From Sphingobium sp. Z007 (GTDB taxonomy: Bacteria > Pseudomonadota > Alphaproteobacteria > Sphingomonadales > Sphingomonadaceae), in NCBI RefSeq assembly GCF_900013425.1, contig NZ_FBXK01000005.1, forward strand, positions 1,054,001-1,118,000: a stretch of 64,000 nt of DNA. The letters run 5' to 3'. Positions 47,559 to 55,630 of this stretch are shown here, piece by piece. The position numbers were made by a program, and so were the translations under genes. The notes beneath the pieces were generated by a model. The model was not told where the DNA came from. It worked only from the letters and a program-made list of their open reading frames with translations, and did not search any database. Position 1 is the first letter of the stretch; each line of letters opens with the position of its first letter.

Positions 47559-48731
47559 TCAGCGTTCGATGCACATGGCGACGCCCATGCCGCCGCCGAT
47601 GCACAGGGTGGCAAGGCCCTTCTTCGCGTCGCGCTTGGCCATTTCGTAGAGCAGGGTCGTCAGCACGCGGGCGCCCGATGCGCCGATCGGATGGCCAATG
47701 GCGATCGCGCCGCCATTGACGTTGACCTTGGATGCGTCCCAACCCAGTTCCTGGCCGACAGACAACGCCTGCGCCGCGAAGGCTTCGTTCGCTTCGATGA
47801 GGTCGAGGTCGGCGATCGACCAGCCGGCCTTTTCCAGCGCCTTGCGGCTGGCCGGAGCCGGCCCGATGCCCATGATCGACGGATCGACGCCGCAGGTCGC
47901 GAAACCGGCAATGCGGCCCAGGATGGTCGCGCCGCGCTTGGCGGCGGCATCGGCGGTCATCAGCACCAGCGCGGCGGCGCCGTCATTCAGGCCGCTGGCG
48001 TTGGCGGCGGTGACGGTGCCGTCCTTTTTGAAGGCAGGCTTCAGCTTTTCCATCGCTTCGATGGTGGCCCCGGCGCGGATATATTCGTCCTGATCGACGA
48101 TGGTGTCGCCCTTGCGCCCCTTGATCGTGACCGGCACAATTTCGTCGGCGAAGCGGCCCGATGCGCGCGCGGCTTCCGCCTTGTTCTGGCTGGCGACGGC
48201 GAAAATATCCTGTGCTTCGCGGCTGATCTGATATTTTTCCGCCAGATTTTCGGCGGTGATGCCCATATGATAATTGTTGAAGGCGTCGGTCAGGCCGTCA
48301 TGGATCATCGTGTCGATGAGGCTGACATTGCCCATCTTGCTGCCCGCGCGCAGATACTGCGCATGGGGGGCGAGCGACATGCTTTCCTGGCCGCCCGCGA
48401 CCATGATGTTGGCGTCGCCGGCGCGGATCGCCTGCGCCGCGAGCGCGACAGCGCGCAGACCTGAACCGCACAGCTGATTGAGGCCGATGGCGGTGCGCTC
48501 GACCGGGATGCCGGCGTTGACAGCGGCCTGGCGCGCCGGGTTCTGCCCCTGGCCGGCGGACAGCACCTGGCCCAGGATCACTTCATCCACTTCATCGGGC
48601 GCGACGCCGGCCTGCGCGAGCGCGGCGATGATCGCCTGGCGGCCCAGTTCGTGCGCGGGGGTCGAGCCGAAGGCACCCATGAAGCTGCCGACGGCGGTGC
48701 GCTTGGCGGCGGTAATGACGATGTCTGACAA
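47559..48731 (-). CDS. phaA: Acetyl-CoA acetyltransferase (thiolase II)
   Basis: 390 residues. Condenses two acetyl-CoA to acetoacetyl-CoA. The acyl-enzyme Cys is in [15 protein letters not shown]; the thiolase signatures [20 protein letters not shown] and [13 protein letters not shown] hold the other catalytic residues. I use the TTG start at 48731 ([15 protein letters not shown]), the standard N-terminus; sequence upstream belongs to the next gene in another frame. Its position beside a PhaC-like hydrolase and phaR suggests polyhydroxybutyrate synthesis, though a catabolic role (atoB) is possible. phaB is not in the window. Confidence 0.92.
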   Translation of the reverse strand: MSDIVITAAKRTAVGSFMGAFGSTPAHELGRQAIIAALAQAGVAPDEVDEVILGQVLSAGQGQNPARQAAVNAGIPVERTAIGLNQLCGSGLRAVALAAQAIRAGDANIMVAGGQESMSLAPHAQYLRAGSKMGNVSLIDTMIHDGLTDAFNNYHMGITAENLAEKYQISREAQDIFAVASQNKAEAARASGRFADEIVPVTIKGRKGDTIVDQDEYIRAGATIEAMEKLKPAFKKDGTVTAANASGLNDGAAALVLMTADAAAKRGATILGRIAGFATCGVDPSIMGIGPAPASRKALEKAGWSIADLDLIEANEAFAAQALSVGQELGWDASKVNVNGGAIAIGHPIGASGARVLTTLLYEMAKRDAKKGLATLCIGGGMGVAMCIER

Positions 48732-48778
48732 AGGCCTGATCCTCGATTCCAGTGGTTGTTTTCGCAGGCGCAATAGCA

Positions 48779-49867
48779 TCAACCGCCCTGGCTGGAAAGC
48801 CAATGGGACAGCGGTTCCCACAGCGTTTCGCGGGCGCGGCCGCCCACGACCATGCCGACATGGCCAAGCGAAAGGCTGCGTTCTTCGCGCAAGCGAGGGC
48901 CGGCGGCGGCAGGCACGATGCGGTCGCTGGTCGATACGATCGACAAGGTGGGACAGTCGAGCGCAGCCGGGTCCACTATGCGGCCATCGATGCGCCATTG
49001 GCCCCGTCCGCTGATATTGGCGGCGTAGAATTGGTCGAACAGGTCGCGTCCCGCAGCATAGGTGAGCGGCGCGCCGCCATTGGCCCAGTCCTCCACCGCC
49101 AGGAAGGCGCGCTCCGCGTCGGAGCCGGGCGCAGCGTCGGCGAAGGCGGCATATTTCGCGATGGTGCGGGCCGGGTCCATCGCCCAGAAGCCGGACTGCA
49201 ATATCTCCATCGGGACATAGCCGATCCGCTCGCTCATCGCGCGCGCGCCGTTCCACAGGCCGCCGATCAGTTGCAGATCGGCGGCGGGGAAGGCATCGAA
49301 CCGCCAGGGCGCGGCGATGGTCGCTACCGCAGGGAAGGCGGCCATGGTTGCTGCGCCCAAAGCCAGGCTGCCGCCCAGGCAATAGCCGACCAGGATCGGC
49401 GGGCGGGGCAAGGCGGCCAGCAGCGGCAGCAGCCGTTCGGTGACATGGCCATCGAGGCCGAGCGCGGCGTCCCGCGCTGTCGGCGCGCCCCAGTCGACCA
49501 GATGCGCGTCATGCCCTGCTGCAACCATGTGGCGCAGCAAAGACCGGCTTTCAGACAGATCCAGCACGCGGGGCGGATTGATGAGTGAGGGGATGAAAAC
49601 GACGGGAGAACGGCCGTTTGCAGCGCCATGTTGCAGCAACCGGGCGGGGCCAGCGGCAGCGATGGGACGGGCCGGCGGCGGGGCGGGGGGGCGCGCTGCT
49701 TCCTGATATTTGCGCAATCCCTGAAATGCGCGGCGGCGCAGATCAGGATCATTCTCCGTTTCGCGCCATAAAATATTGAGAAAAAGGGGTAAAGGTCGCG
49801 GCCCATGTTGCGGTGCGGCATTGCCCTGTGCTATTGCGAGATGTTCAGGTATGGGAGAGGAATCCAT
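48779..49867 (-). CDS. Short PhaC-like alpha/beta hydrolase
   Basis: About 362 residues. The lipase box is GYCLGG, with Cys163 as nucleophile as in PHA synthases. Asp315 (STSDRIVP) and His336 (LGHVGMVV) complete the triad. The length equals class III PhaC, but no phaE partner is near. [15 protein letters not shown] and [16 protein letters not shown] also resemble PhaC. It may be a synthase or a related acyltransferase or hydrolase. The start is doubtful: ATG 49867 overlaps the phaR start codon on the opposite strand and has no Shine-Dalgarno, but no better start is seen until TTG 49717. Confidence 0.75.
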   Translation of the reverse strand: MDSSPIPEHLAIAQGNAAPQHGPRPLPLFLNILWRETENDPDLRRRAFQGLRKYQEAARPPAPPPARPIAAAGPARLLQHGAANGRSPVVFIPSLINPPRVLDLSESRSLLRHMVAAGHDAHLVDWGAPTARDAALGLDGHVTERLLPLLAALPRPPILVGYCLGGSLALGAATMAAFPAVATIAAPWRFDAFPAADLQLIGGLWNGARAMSERIGYVPMEILQSGFWAMDPARTIAKYAAFADAAPGSDAERAFLAVEDWANGGAPLTYAAGRDLFDQFYAANISGRGQWRIDGRIVDPAALDCPTLSIVSTSDRIVPAAAGPRLREERSLSLGHVGMVVGGRARETLWEPLSHWLSSQGG

Positions 49868-50480
49868 GGCCAAATCTAAGACCGTCAATGAATCGGAACC
49901 GGTCGTGATCAAGAAGTACGCCAATAGGCGGCTTTATAATACCGAAACTTCGAGTTATATCACGCTCGATCTTTTGTCGCAGATGACGCGGGAAGGGCGC
50001 GAGTTCACCGTGGTCGACGCCAAAAGTGGCGAGGACATCACGCATAATGTGCTGACCCAGATCATCATGGAGGAAGAACAGCGCGGCAAGAACATGCTGC
50101 CGGTCAACTTCCTGCGCCAGCTGATTTCCATGTATGGCGATTCTATGCAGTCGATGGTGCCGCAATATCTGGAGGCGTCGATGGACGCGTTCCGCAAGAA
50201 CCAGCAGCAGTTCCAGGAAGCCATGAAGGGCGCCTTTGGCGGCGGTCCCCTGGCCGACATCGCCAAGCGCAACCTGCAGATGTTCGAAGCGGCGGCCAGC
50301 GCCTTTGGCAATGGCGTGCCGGGTATGCCGGGTATGCCTGGTATGCCGGGTATCCCCGGCATGACGCCACCGGCCGCGCCCGCCACGCCGGCCGCGACCG
50401 ATGGTAGCAAGGATGACGAGATCAGCGACCTGAAGGCGCAACTCGCCGCGCTCAACGCCAAGATCGACAAGCTGACCTGA
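49866..50480 (+). CDS. phaR: Polyhydroxyalkanoate synthesis repressor PhaR
   Basis: 204 residues. The N-terminal DNA-binding part, VVIKKYANRRLYNTETSSYITL, and the following PHA-binding segment (MLPVNFLRQLISMYGDSMQSMVPQYLEASMDAF in pieces) are characteristic. PhaR represses phasin and pha genes until PHA granules titrate it. GGGAGAGG lies five bases before the ATG. An unusual Pro-Gly-Met/Ile repeat lies before the C-terminal coiled coil (DEISDLKAQLAALNAKIDKL). Confidence 0.94.
   Translation: MAKSKTVNESEPVVIKKYANRRLYNTETSSYITLDLLSQMTREGREFTVVDAKSGEDITHNVLTQIIMEEEQRGKNMLPVNFLRQLISMYGDSMQSMVPQYLEASMDAFRKNQQQFQEAMKGAFGGGPLADIAKRNLQMFEAAASAFGNGVPGMPGMPGMPGIPGMTPPAAPATPAATDGSKDDEISDLKAQLAALNAKIDKLT
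50319..50363 (+). repeat. Five tandem 9-bp units inside phaR
   Basis: Units of CCGGGTATG with small changes encode a run of PG(M/I) tripeptides, linking the conserved N-terminal part of PhaR with its coiled-coil end. In-frame units could expand or shrink by slippage. Confidence 0.85.
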
Positions 50481-50483
50481 CGC

Positions 50484-50825
50484 ATGGCGAAGGCGGACAG
50501 ACTGGAGCGGCTCGACGTCCGCCGGGAAGAGGTGGAGGCGGAGTATCGCGAGGCGCTGATCGCGGCGCTGCGCGTGACGGCGGGCGGGCAATGGGGCCTG
50601 TTCGACCATCAGAAGGACAAGGTTGCGCGCGCGCGTGTCGCGCCCGTTATCGTGGCGCTGGACGCACTGGCGAATGAGATTGACGGGATGCGCGATACAC
50701 TGGGACTGGAGCCGTTTGCGCTGCACCAGCGCTTCATGGCGGCGCGGGGGCCTGCGGCGGCGGACGCTGTGGGCGAACCCAAGCAGGCCAAGGCCTGGTT
50801 GGCGGAGATGGGTGCGGCCGACTAA
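50484..50825 (+). CDS. Hypothetical protein downstream of phaR
   Basis: 113 residues, starting three bases after the phaR stop, so probably co-transcribed. Charged and helical (LERLDVRREEVEAEYREALIAAL), with no signal peptide or membrane segment, one Trp-Gly-Leu-Phe-Asp motif (QWGLFDHQKDKVARARV), and a C-terminal WLAEMGAAD. I do not recognise it. The motif QWGLFDH looks conserved in style, but no function follows from it. Confidence 0.7.
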   Translation: MAKADRLERLDVRREEVEAEYREALIAALRVTAGGQWGLFDHQKDKVARARVAPVIVALDALANEIDGMRDTLGLEPFALHQRFMAARGPAAADAVGEPKQAKAWLAEMGAAD

Positions 50826-50915
50826 CGACGGCGTCCTGCGGGAAGAGGGGTCGACAGGGACGCTGCCTGTGGCTTATGGCGCGCCATTCCCTTTTTACGT
50901 CAGGTTTTCGATCCC

Positions 50916-52442
50916 GTGAAACACGCCCTTTCCGTCACCCGCGAACAGGATTTTTCCGCCTGGTATCAGGCCGTCATTTCGGAGGCCGATCTGGCCGAGG
51001 AAAGCGGCGTGCGCGGGTGCATGGTTATCCGGCCGTGGGGCTATGGCATTTGGGAGCGTATCCAGACGCTGCTCGACGCGCGGATCAAGGCGACGGGGCA
51101 TGAAAATTGCTATTTCCCGCTGTTCATCCCGCTATCCTATTTCGAGAAGGAGGCCGAGCATGTCGACGGCTTCGCCAAGGAAATGGCGGTCGTCACCCAT
51201 CACCGGCTGATCCAGAAGGACGGCAAGCTGGTGCCGGACCCCGACGCGAAGCTGGAAGAGCCGCTGGTCGTGCGGCCGACGTCCGAAACGGTGATCGGGG
51301 CGGCGTTCAGCCGCTGGGTGCAGTCGTGGCGCGACCTGCCTGTCCTCATCAACCAGTGGGCCAATGTCGTGCGCTGGGAAATGCGGACCCGCATGTTCCT
51401 GCGCACCACGGAGTTTCTCTGGCAGGAAGGCCACACCGCCCACGCCACTGTCGCCGAGGCGATGGAAGAGACGATGAAGATGCTGGAAGTCTATCGCAGC
51501 TTTGCGGAAGAGTGCGTCGCCATGCCGGTGGTCGCGGGCGAGAAGCCGGAGAATGAACGCTTCCCCGGCGCGGTCGCCACTTATTCTATCGAAGCGATCA
51601 TGCAGGACGGCAAGGCATTGCAGGCGGGCACTTCGCATTTCCTGGGCACGACCTTCAGCCAGGCGCAGAATATCAAGTTCCAGAACGCCGAAGGGCAACA
51701 GGAACTGGCGCAGACGACCAGTTGGGGCATGTCCACCCGGATGATCGGCGGCCTCATCATGGTGCATGGCGACGACGATGGCCTGCGCGTGCCGCCGCGT
51801 GTCGCGCCCTATCAGGTCGTCGTCGTGCCGATGCTGCGCGACAATGACGAGGATGCCGCAATCGTTGATTATTGCGCCGACCTGGTGACGCAGTTGAACG
51901 GGCTGGACGCGTTCCGCGAACCCGTGCGCGCGCTGCTGGACAAGCGCCCGGCGAAGGCCGCGACCAAGCGCTGGGCCTGGGTCAAGAAGGGCGCGCCGAT
52001 CGTGATCGAGGTTGGTGGACGCGATGTGGCGGGCGGCAATGTGTCGGTCATCCGGCGCGATCGCCTGTATCGCGAAGATGGCAAGCTGGACAGTCAGATC
52101 GTGGCCAAGGGCGATTTCGTGGCCGGCGCGACCGCGATGCTGGACGATATCCAGGCGTCGCTGTTCGCGGACGCCAAGGCGCGTCTGGATGGCAGCATCG
52201 ATCGGTCGATCGGCGATCTCGATGCGCTGAAAGCCTATTTCAACGCCAGCGCCAAGCCGGGCTGGGCGCTGGTGCAATGGGCCAAGCCGACCGGCGAGGC
52301 GCTGGACAAGGTTGTGCAATGGCTCAAGGGCGAGAAGCTGACGCTGCGCAACGTGCCGCTGGATGCTGCGGCGGCGGATGGCACGTGCATCTTTACGGGC
52401 GCACCGGCGGTGGAGCGGGTGCTGGTCGGGCGGAGTTATTAA
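50916..52442 (+). CDS. proS: Prolyl-tRNA synthetase, archaeal/eukaryotic type (ProS type 3)
   Basis: 508 residues, GTG start at 50916. Class II catalytic domain with motif 2 region NQWANVVRWEMRTRMFLRTTEFLWQEGHTAHA, the proline-site PLVVRPTSETVIG, and motif 3 near SWGMSTRMIGGLIMVHGDD. There is no inserted editing domain. A C-terminal zinc-binding-type extension is followed by the terminal Tyr (VGRSY), a hallmark of the archaeal-type enzyme. It differs from the E. coli-type ProRS found in many bacteria. Confidence 0.95.
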   Translation: MKHALSVTREQDFSAWYQAVISEADLAEESGVRGCMVIRPWGYGIWERIQTLLDARIKATGHENCYFPLFIPLSYFEKEAEHVDGFAKEMAVVTHHRLIQKDGKLVPDPDAKLEEPLVVRPTSETVIGAAFSRWVQSWRDLPVLINQWANVVRWEMRTRMFLRTTEFLWQEGHTAHATVAEAMEETMKMLEVYRSFAEECVAMPVVAGEKPENERFPGAVATYSIEAIMQDGKALQAGTSHFLGTTFSQAQNIKFQNAEGQQELAQTTSWGMSTRMIGGLIMVHGDDDGLRVPPRVAPYQVVVVPMLRDNDEDAAIVDYCADLVTQLNGLDAFREPVRALLDKRPAKAATKRWAWVKKGAPIVIEVGGRDVAGGNVSVIRRDRLYREDGKLDSQIVAKGDFVAGATAMLDDIQASLFADAKARLDGSIDRSIGDLDALKAYFNASAKPGWALVQWAKPTGEALDKVVQWLKGEKLTLRNVPLDAAAADGTCIFTGAPAVERVLVGRSY

Positions 52443-52468
52443 CCGTCGGCGGACCCTTGAAAATACGT

Positions 52469-52546
52469 CCGTTCGCTTCGAGCGTAGTCGAGAAGCCGCA
52501 AGCGCTGCGCCCCGTTTCTCGACTACGCTCGAAACGAACGGAGGTG
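52469..52546. repeat. Long inverted repeat whose end supplies a Shine-Dalgarno
   Basis: CCGTTCGCTTCGAGCGTAG-TCGAGAAGC (from 52469) and the inverse TTTCTCGACTACGCTCGAAA-CGAACGG (to 52541), ending GGAGGTG. It closely matches 30392-30469. The terminal GGAGG lies six bases before the ATG of the following small gene. Confidence 0.88.
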
Positions 52547-52550
52547 GGTG

Positions 52551-52838
52551 ATGACTATTCGGACGGTGACACGGAGCAATCCGTTAGCTGCATTTCGTAC
52601 TTCGGATAACGGGGTCGTCATCTGGTGTCATCATTGCCAAAAATGGCACGGCCATGGCCGTGGATCGCCATCCTTTAATATTGAAGATGGTCACCGCTCC
52701 GCACATTGCCGAGACAAGGCATCGCCCTTCTTCGGCAACGGCTACTATTTTTCTGTTCTCGGTCCACTGACGCTACGAGCTATGGCTGAGCGCGGTGAAT
52801 ATCTCCCGGTCGCGCTCATCCCAAGCGATGCCTCATAG
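52551..52838 (+). CDS. Small Cys/His-rich protein, likely accessory
   Basis: 95 residues from ATG 52551. A probable zinc site: [16 protein letters not shown] followed 20 residues on by HRSAHC. Similar CxxC...HGxG...HC proteins are common on plasmids and in accessory regions. Its Shine-Dalgarno comes from the end of the preceding repeat. The AT content and codon use look less biased than in its neighbours (for example TTTAATATTGAAGATGG), which would fit horizontal acquisition. The 3' end overlaps hslU (opposite strand) by six bases. Confidence 0.65.
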   Translation: MTIRTVTRSNPLAAFRTSDNGVVIWCHHCQKWHGHGRGSPSFNIEDGHRSAHCRDKASPFFGNGYYFSVLGPLTLRAMAERGEYLPVALIPSDAS

Positions 52839-54134
52839 CACATACTTACTCAAATCCGTGTCGTGTGCGACAGCTGATAGTTGCTTCTCCACATAGGCGC
52901 GGTCGATCAGCAGCGTTTCGCCGCGGCGGTCTTCGGCTTCGAAGCTGACGTCCTCCAGCAGCTTTTCCATCACCGTCTGGAGGCGGCGGGCGCCGATATT
53001 CTCGATTTCGCTGTTCACGTCGGCGGCGATCTTCGCCACCGCGCGGATGCCGTCGGGGGTGAGGTCGATCGTCACCTCTTCGGTCGCCAGCAGCGCGCGA
53101 TATTGCGCCACCAGGCTGGCCTTGGTGTCGGAGAGGATCGCGACGAAATCCTCCTCGGTCAGCGCCTTGAGTTCTACGCGGATCGGCAGGCGGCCCTGGA
53201 GTTCGGGCAGCAGGTCGCTGGGCTTGGCGACGTGGAAGGCGCCGGACGCGATGAAGAGGATATGATCGGTCTTGAGCGGGCCATATTTGGTGGAGACGGT
53301 CGTGCCTTCGATCAGGGGTAGCAGGTCGCGTTGCACGCCTTCGCGGCTGACGGAACCGCCGCGCACGTCGCTGACCGCGATCTTGTCGATCTCGTCGAGG
53401 AAGACGATGCCATTCTGTTCCGCGCTGGTGATGGCGGTGCGGGCGACGTCGTCCTGGTCCAGCCGCTTGTCCTGCTCCTCCTCGACCAGCTTGTCCCAGG
53501 CGTCGGCAACGCGCATTTTGCGGCGCTTCTTCTGTTGCTGGCCGAACGCCTTCGACATCATGTCGGACAGGTTTATCATGCCCACCTGACCGCCCATGCC
53601 GGGGATTTCCATCGGCATGGAGGGGCTGTCGGCGACTTCCACCTCGACCTCGACATCGTTCATCTGATGCGCCTCGATCTTCTGGCGGAACGAAAGCCGG
53701 GTGGCCTCGCTCGCTTCCTTGCCAGTGAGCGCGTCAAGCAGGCGGGCCATGGCGGCTTCGGAGGCGGCTTCGCGCACGGCTTCGCGGCGGCGGTCCTTCT
53801 CCAGGCGCACGGCTTCCTCGACCAGATCGCGGACGATCTGTTCGACGTCGCGGCCGACATAGCCGACCTCGGTGAATTTGGTGGCTTCGACCTTGACGAA
53901 GGGGGCGTCGGCCAGCTTGGCGAGGCGACGGCTGATCTCCGTCTTGCCGCAGCCGGTCGGCCCGATCATCAAGATGTTCTTGGGCGTCACCTCATCGCGC
54001 AGGTCCGCGGGGAGGTGCTGGCGCCGCCAGCGGTTGCGCAGCGCTACGGCGACGGCGCGCTTGGCGTCCTGCTGGCCGATGATATGTGCATCAAGGGCGG
54101 CGACGATGGCTTTGGGGGTCAGGTTGTCGTTCAT
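52833..54134 (-). CDS. hslU: ATP-dependent protease ATPase subunit HslU
   Basis: 433 residues. AAA+ unfoldase that feeds the HslV peptidase. Walker [20 protein letters not shown], the pore motif GYVGRD, the I-domain region ([13 protein letters not shown]), Walker [13 protein letters not shown], and the C-terminal DLSKYVL that inserts into HslV are all present. It is downstream of hslV across a 104-bp hairpin-rich gap. Confidence 0.97.
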   Translation of the reverse strand: MNDNLTPKAIVAALDAHIIGQQDAKRAVAVALRNRWRRQHLPADLRDEVTPKNILMIGPTGCGKTEISRRLAKLADAPFVKVEATKFTEVGYVGRDVEQIVRDLVEEAVRLEKDRRREAVREAASEAAMARLLDALTGKEASEATRLSFRQKIEAHQMNDVEVEVEVADSPSMPMEIPGMGGQVGMINLSDMMSKAFGQQQKKRRKMRVADAWDKLVEEEQDKRLDQDDVARTAITSAEQNGIVFLDEIDKIAVSDVRGGSVSREGVQRDLLPLIEGTTVSTKYGPLKTDHILFIASGAFHVAKPSDLLPELQGRLPIRVELKALTEEDFVAILSDTKASLVAQYRALLATEEVTIDLTPDGIRAVAKIAADVNSEIENIGARRLQTVMEKLLEDVSFEAEDRRGETLLIDRAYVEKQLSAVAHDTDLSKYVL

Positions 54135-54141
54135 GTCGGTC

Positions 54142-54236
54142 CTTCTCCCCTCCCTTCAGGGAGGGGTCGGCGGAGGGCGTGTCGAGGAGCGCCGTTACAG
54201 GCCCTCCCCCTAACTTCTCCCGCAAGCGGGATGGGG
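54142..54236. repeat. GC-rich hairpins between hslV and hslU
   Basis: CCCCTCCCTTCAGGGAGGGG at 54147-54166 and CTCCCGCAAGCGGGA near 54217. The arrangement resembles the block at 39334-39477. It may set the ratio of hslV to hslU mRNA. Confidence 0.7.
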
Positions 54237-54238
54237 AT

Positions 54239-54805
54239 TTAAGAAACGCTATCCAGCGTCTCGATCGTCAGCTGGTCGTTGGTGTAAACGCAGATGTCGG
54301 CCGCGACAGCCATCGCTTTGCGGGCGAGGGTTTCGGCGTTGTCCTCATATTCCATCAGCGCACGGGCGGCGGCCAGGGCGTAATTGCCGCCCGAACCGAT
54401 GGCCGCAACGCCATGCAGCGGCTCCAGCACGTCGCCATTGCCGGTCAGGATCAAGGTCACATCCTTGTCCGCGACGATCATCATCGCTTCTAAATTGCGC
54501 AAATATTTGTCGGTGCGCCAGTCCTTGGCCAGTTCGACCGCCGAGCGCATCAACTGGCCGTTAAAGCGCTCCAGCTTGGCTTCGAGCCGTTCGAACAGGG
54601 TGAAGGCGTCGGCGGTCGCGCCGGCAAATCCCCCGATCACACTGCCGTCATGCAGGCGGCGAACCTTGCGGGCGTTGGGCTTCATCACGGTCTGGCCCAT
54701 GGAAACCTGCCCATCGCCAGCGACGACGACCTTTCCATTCTTGCGGACCGACATGATGGTGGTGCCATGCCAGACGGGCATGGAGGAGCTGCGTTGGTCG
54801 TTCAT
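54239..54805 (-). CDS. hslV: ATP-dependent protease peptidase subunit HslV
   Basis: 188 residues. Threonine protease of the 20S-like family. The propeptide ends before the catalytic Thr in [44 protein letters not shown] and [17 protein letters not shown] are HslV signatures. ATG 54805 lies only nine bases from a heat-shock-like -10 element, so its mRNA may have almost no leader; ATG 54781 (MPVWHG) is an alternative start. Confidence 0.96.
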   Translation of the reverse strand: MNDQRSSSMPVWHGTTIMSVRKNGKVVVAGDGQVSMGQTVMKPNARKVRRLHDGSVIGGFAGATADAFTLFERLEAKLERFNGQLMRSAVELAKDWRTDKYLRNLEAMMIVADKDVTLILTGNGDVLEPLHGVAAIGSGGNYALAAARALMEYEDNAETLARKAMAVAADICVYTNDQLTIETLDSVS

Positions 54806-54813
54806 GAGCCGGC

Positions 54814-54842
54814 ATATGGGAGGCTGTGCCGTCGCGCGCAAG
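54814..54842 (-). promoter_or_regulatory. Heat-shock (RpoH-type) promoter candidate for hslVU
   Basis: On the - strand CTTGCGC (54842-54836), 15 bases, then CCCATAT (54820-54814). The RpoH consensus is CTTGAAA, 11-16 bases, CCCATnT. hslVU is a classical heat-shock operon. Transcription would start within a few bases of the ATG. Confidence 0.5.
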
Positions 54843-54921
54843 TCGCCGACGGCGATGGGGCGAAGCGTGTCATTTCGGCGACAATTTTGTTAAAAGCATC
54901 AAAGGAACAAATGTCGATCAA

Positions 54922-54950
54922 TTGACATTGTGCATCGCAACATGAATTAT
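54922..54950 (+). promoter_or_regulatory. Sigma-70-like promoter for the 62-residue protein
   Basis: TTGACA (54922-54927), 17-base spacer, AATTAT (54945-54950), 32 bases before the ATG. An overlapping GGAAC (54904) and CATT 17 bases later could be a weak EcfG-type site. Confidence 0.4.
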
Positions 54951-54982
54951 CGACGTCCCACATCATGACGGGGAGGACATGC

Positions 54983-55171
54983 ATGACTCTCAAGGCCAGA
55001 GCACAGGAAAAGGTCGAGCGCGCGGGCATTTCCAACTATTCGTTCGATCATGACGTGCTGGTGATGTGTGGTGTGCGCTATACGATCGAAGCGTGCGAAT
55101 GTGGCGAGCCGGATTGCGACGGCGTGCGCCTGCGCAAGAATATGACCGCGATGAGCCGTATCCTTCAATAA
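54983..55171 (+). CDS. 62-residue soluble protein with a Cys cluster
   Basis: ATG 54983, five bases after GGGAGGA. The sequence has CECGEPDCDG, three cysteines in eight residues with acidic neighbours, which could bind a metal, and otherwise looks like a compact alpha/beta domain (SFDHDVLVMCGVRYTIE). I do not recognise a family. It is a single gene with its own promoter, divergent from hslV. Confidence 0.7.
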   Translation: MTLKARAQEKVERAGISNYSFDHDVLVMCGVRYTIEACECGEPDCDGVRLRKNMTAMSRILQ

Positions 55172-55175
55172 TCCC

Positions 55176-55304
55176 TCAGTGCATGGCGTCCTTGCCGGCG
55201 CGTCCCACCGATTCGATGTCCCGGCCGACGCCCTGCACCATATTGCAGCCGGCCAGCGTCGTAAGCAGCAGGCTTGCGATCAGCAGGGTGAGGCGTTGGG
55301 GCAT
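55176..55304 (-). CDS. Entericidin-type small lipoprotein
   Basis: 42 residues from ATG 55304, with GGAGGT eight bases upstream. The N-terminus is basic (MPQR), followed by a hydrophobic stretch and a lipobox TLAGC with Cys20. The mature part NMVQGVGRDIESVGRAGKD matches the entericidin pattern (C-N-x-V-x-G-x-G-x-D-I-x-x-x-G). Entericidins are outer-membrane-lipid-anchored antidote/toxin peptides in Enterobacteria; only one copy is seen here. Its stop is five bases from the end of the convergent gene. Confidence 0.85.
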   Translation of the reverse strand: MPQRLTLLIASLLLTTLAGCNMVQGVGRDIESVGRAGKDAMH

Positions 55305-55439
55305 GAAGGCTGACCTCCGTGATTTGCTGAGGCTGTTATAAAGAATGATCGGCCCGGCTGAAACGCCTTTCGATCAAATCGATGCCCGGATATTGACAGG
55401 GCGCGCGGCCGATGCCAAAGGCCGCCTCCTCCTTAAAGG

Positions 55440-55514
55440 GGGCGCGTAGCTCAGTGGTAGAGCACACCCTTCACACGGGTGGGGTCGCAGGTTCAATCCC
55501 TGCCGCGCCCACCA
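55440..55514 (+). tRNA. tRNA-Val (anticodon CAC)
   Basis: 75 bases with encoded CCA. Acceptor stem GGGCGCG / CGCGCCC, D-arm GCTC...GAGC, anticodon stem CACCC / GGGTG with loop TTCACAC giving anticodon CAC, and T-arm GCAGG-TTCAATC-CCTGC. All four arms pair perfectly. Confidence 0.97.
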
Positions 55515-55532
55515 TGATCCGGGCGATCATGG
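55512..55532 (+). terminator. Hairpin directly after tRNA-Val
   Basis: CCATGATC / GATCATGG, eight-bp stem with a five-base loop, overlapping the tRNA CCA end. No T-run follows at once (a TCTTTTCT lies 26 bases on), so it may be a processing or weak termination signal. Confidence 0.4.
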
Positions 55533-55630
55533 CAAGACATATAATTTCCTAGCATTGATCTTTTCTAATGTGTCGCGCTAAATCCGCGCCATCATGCGGC
55601 GCGTTCGCGCGCCGACCGGAAAGGACGATC

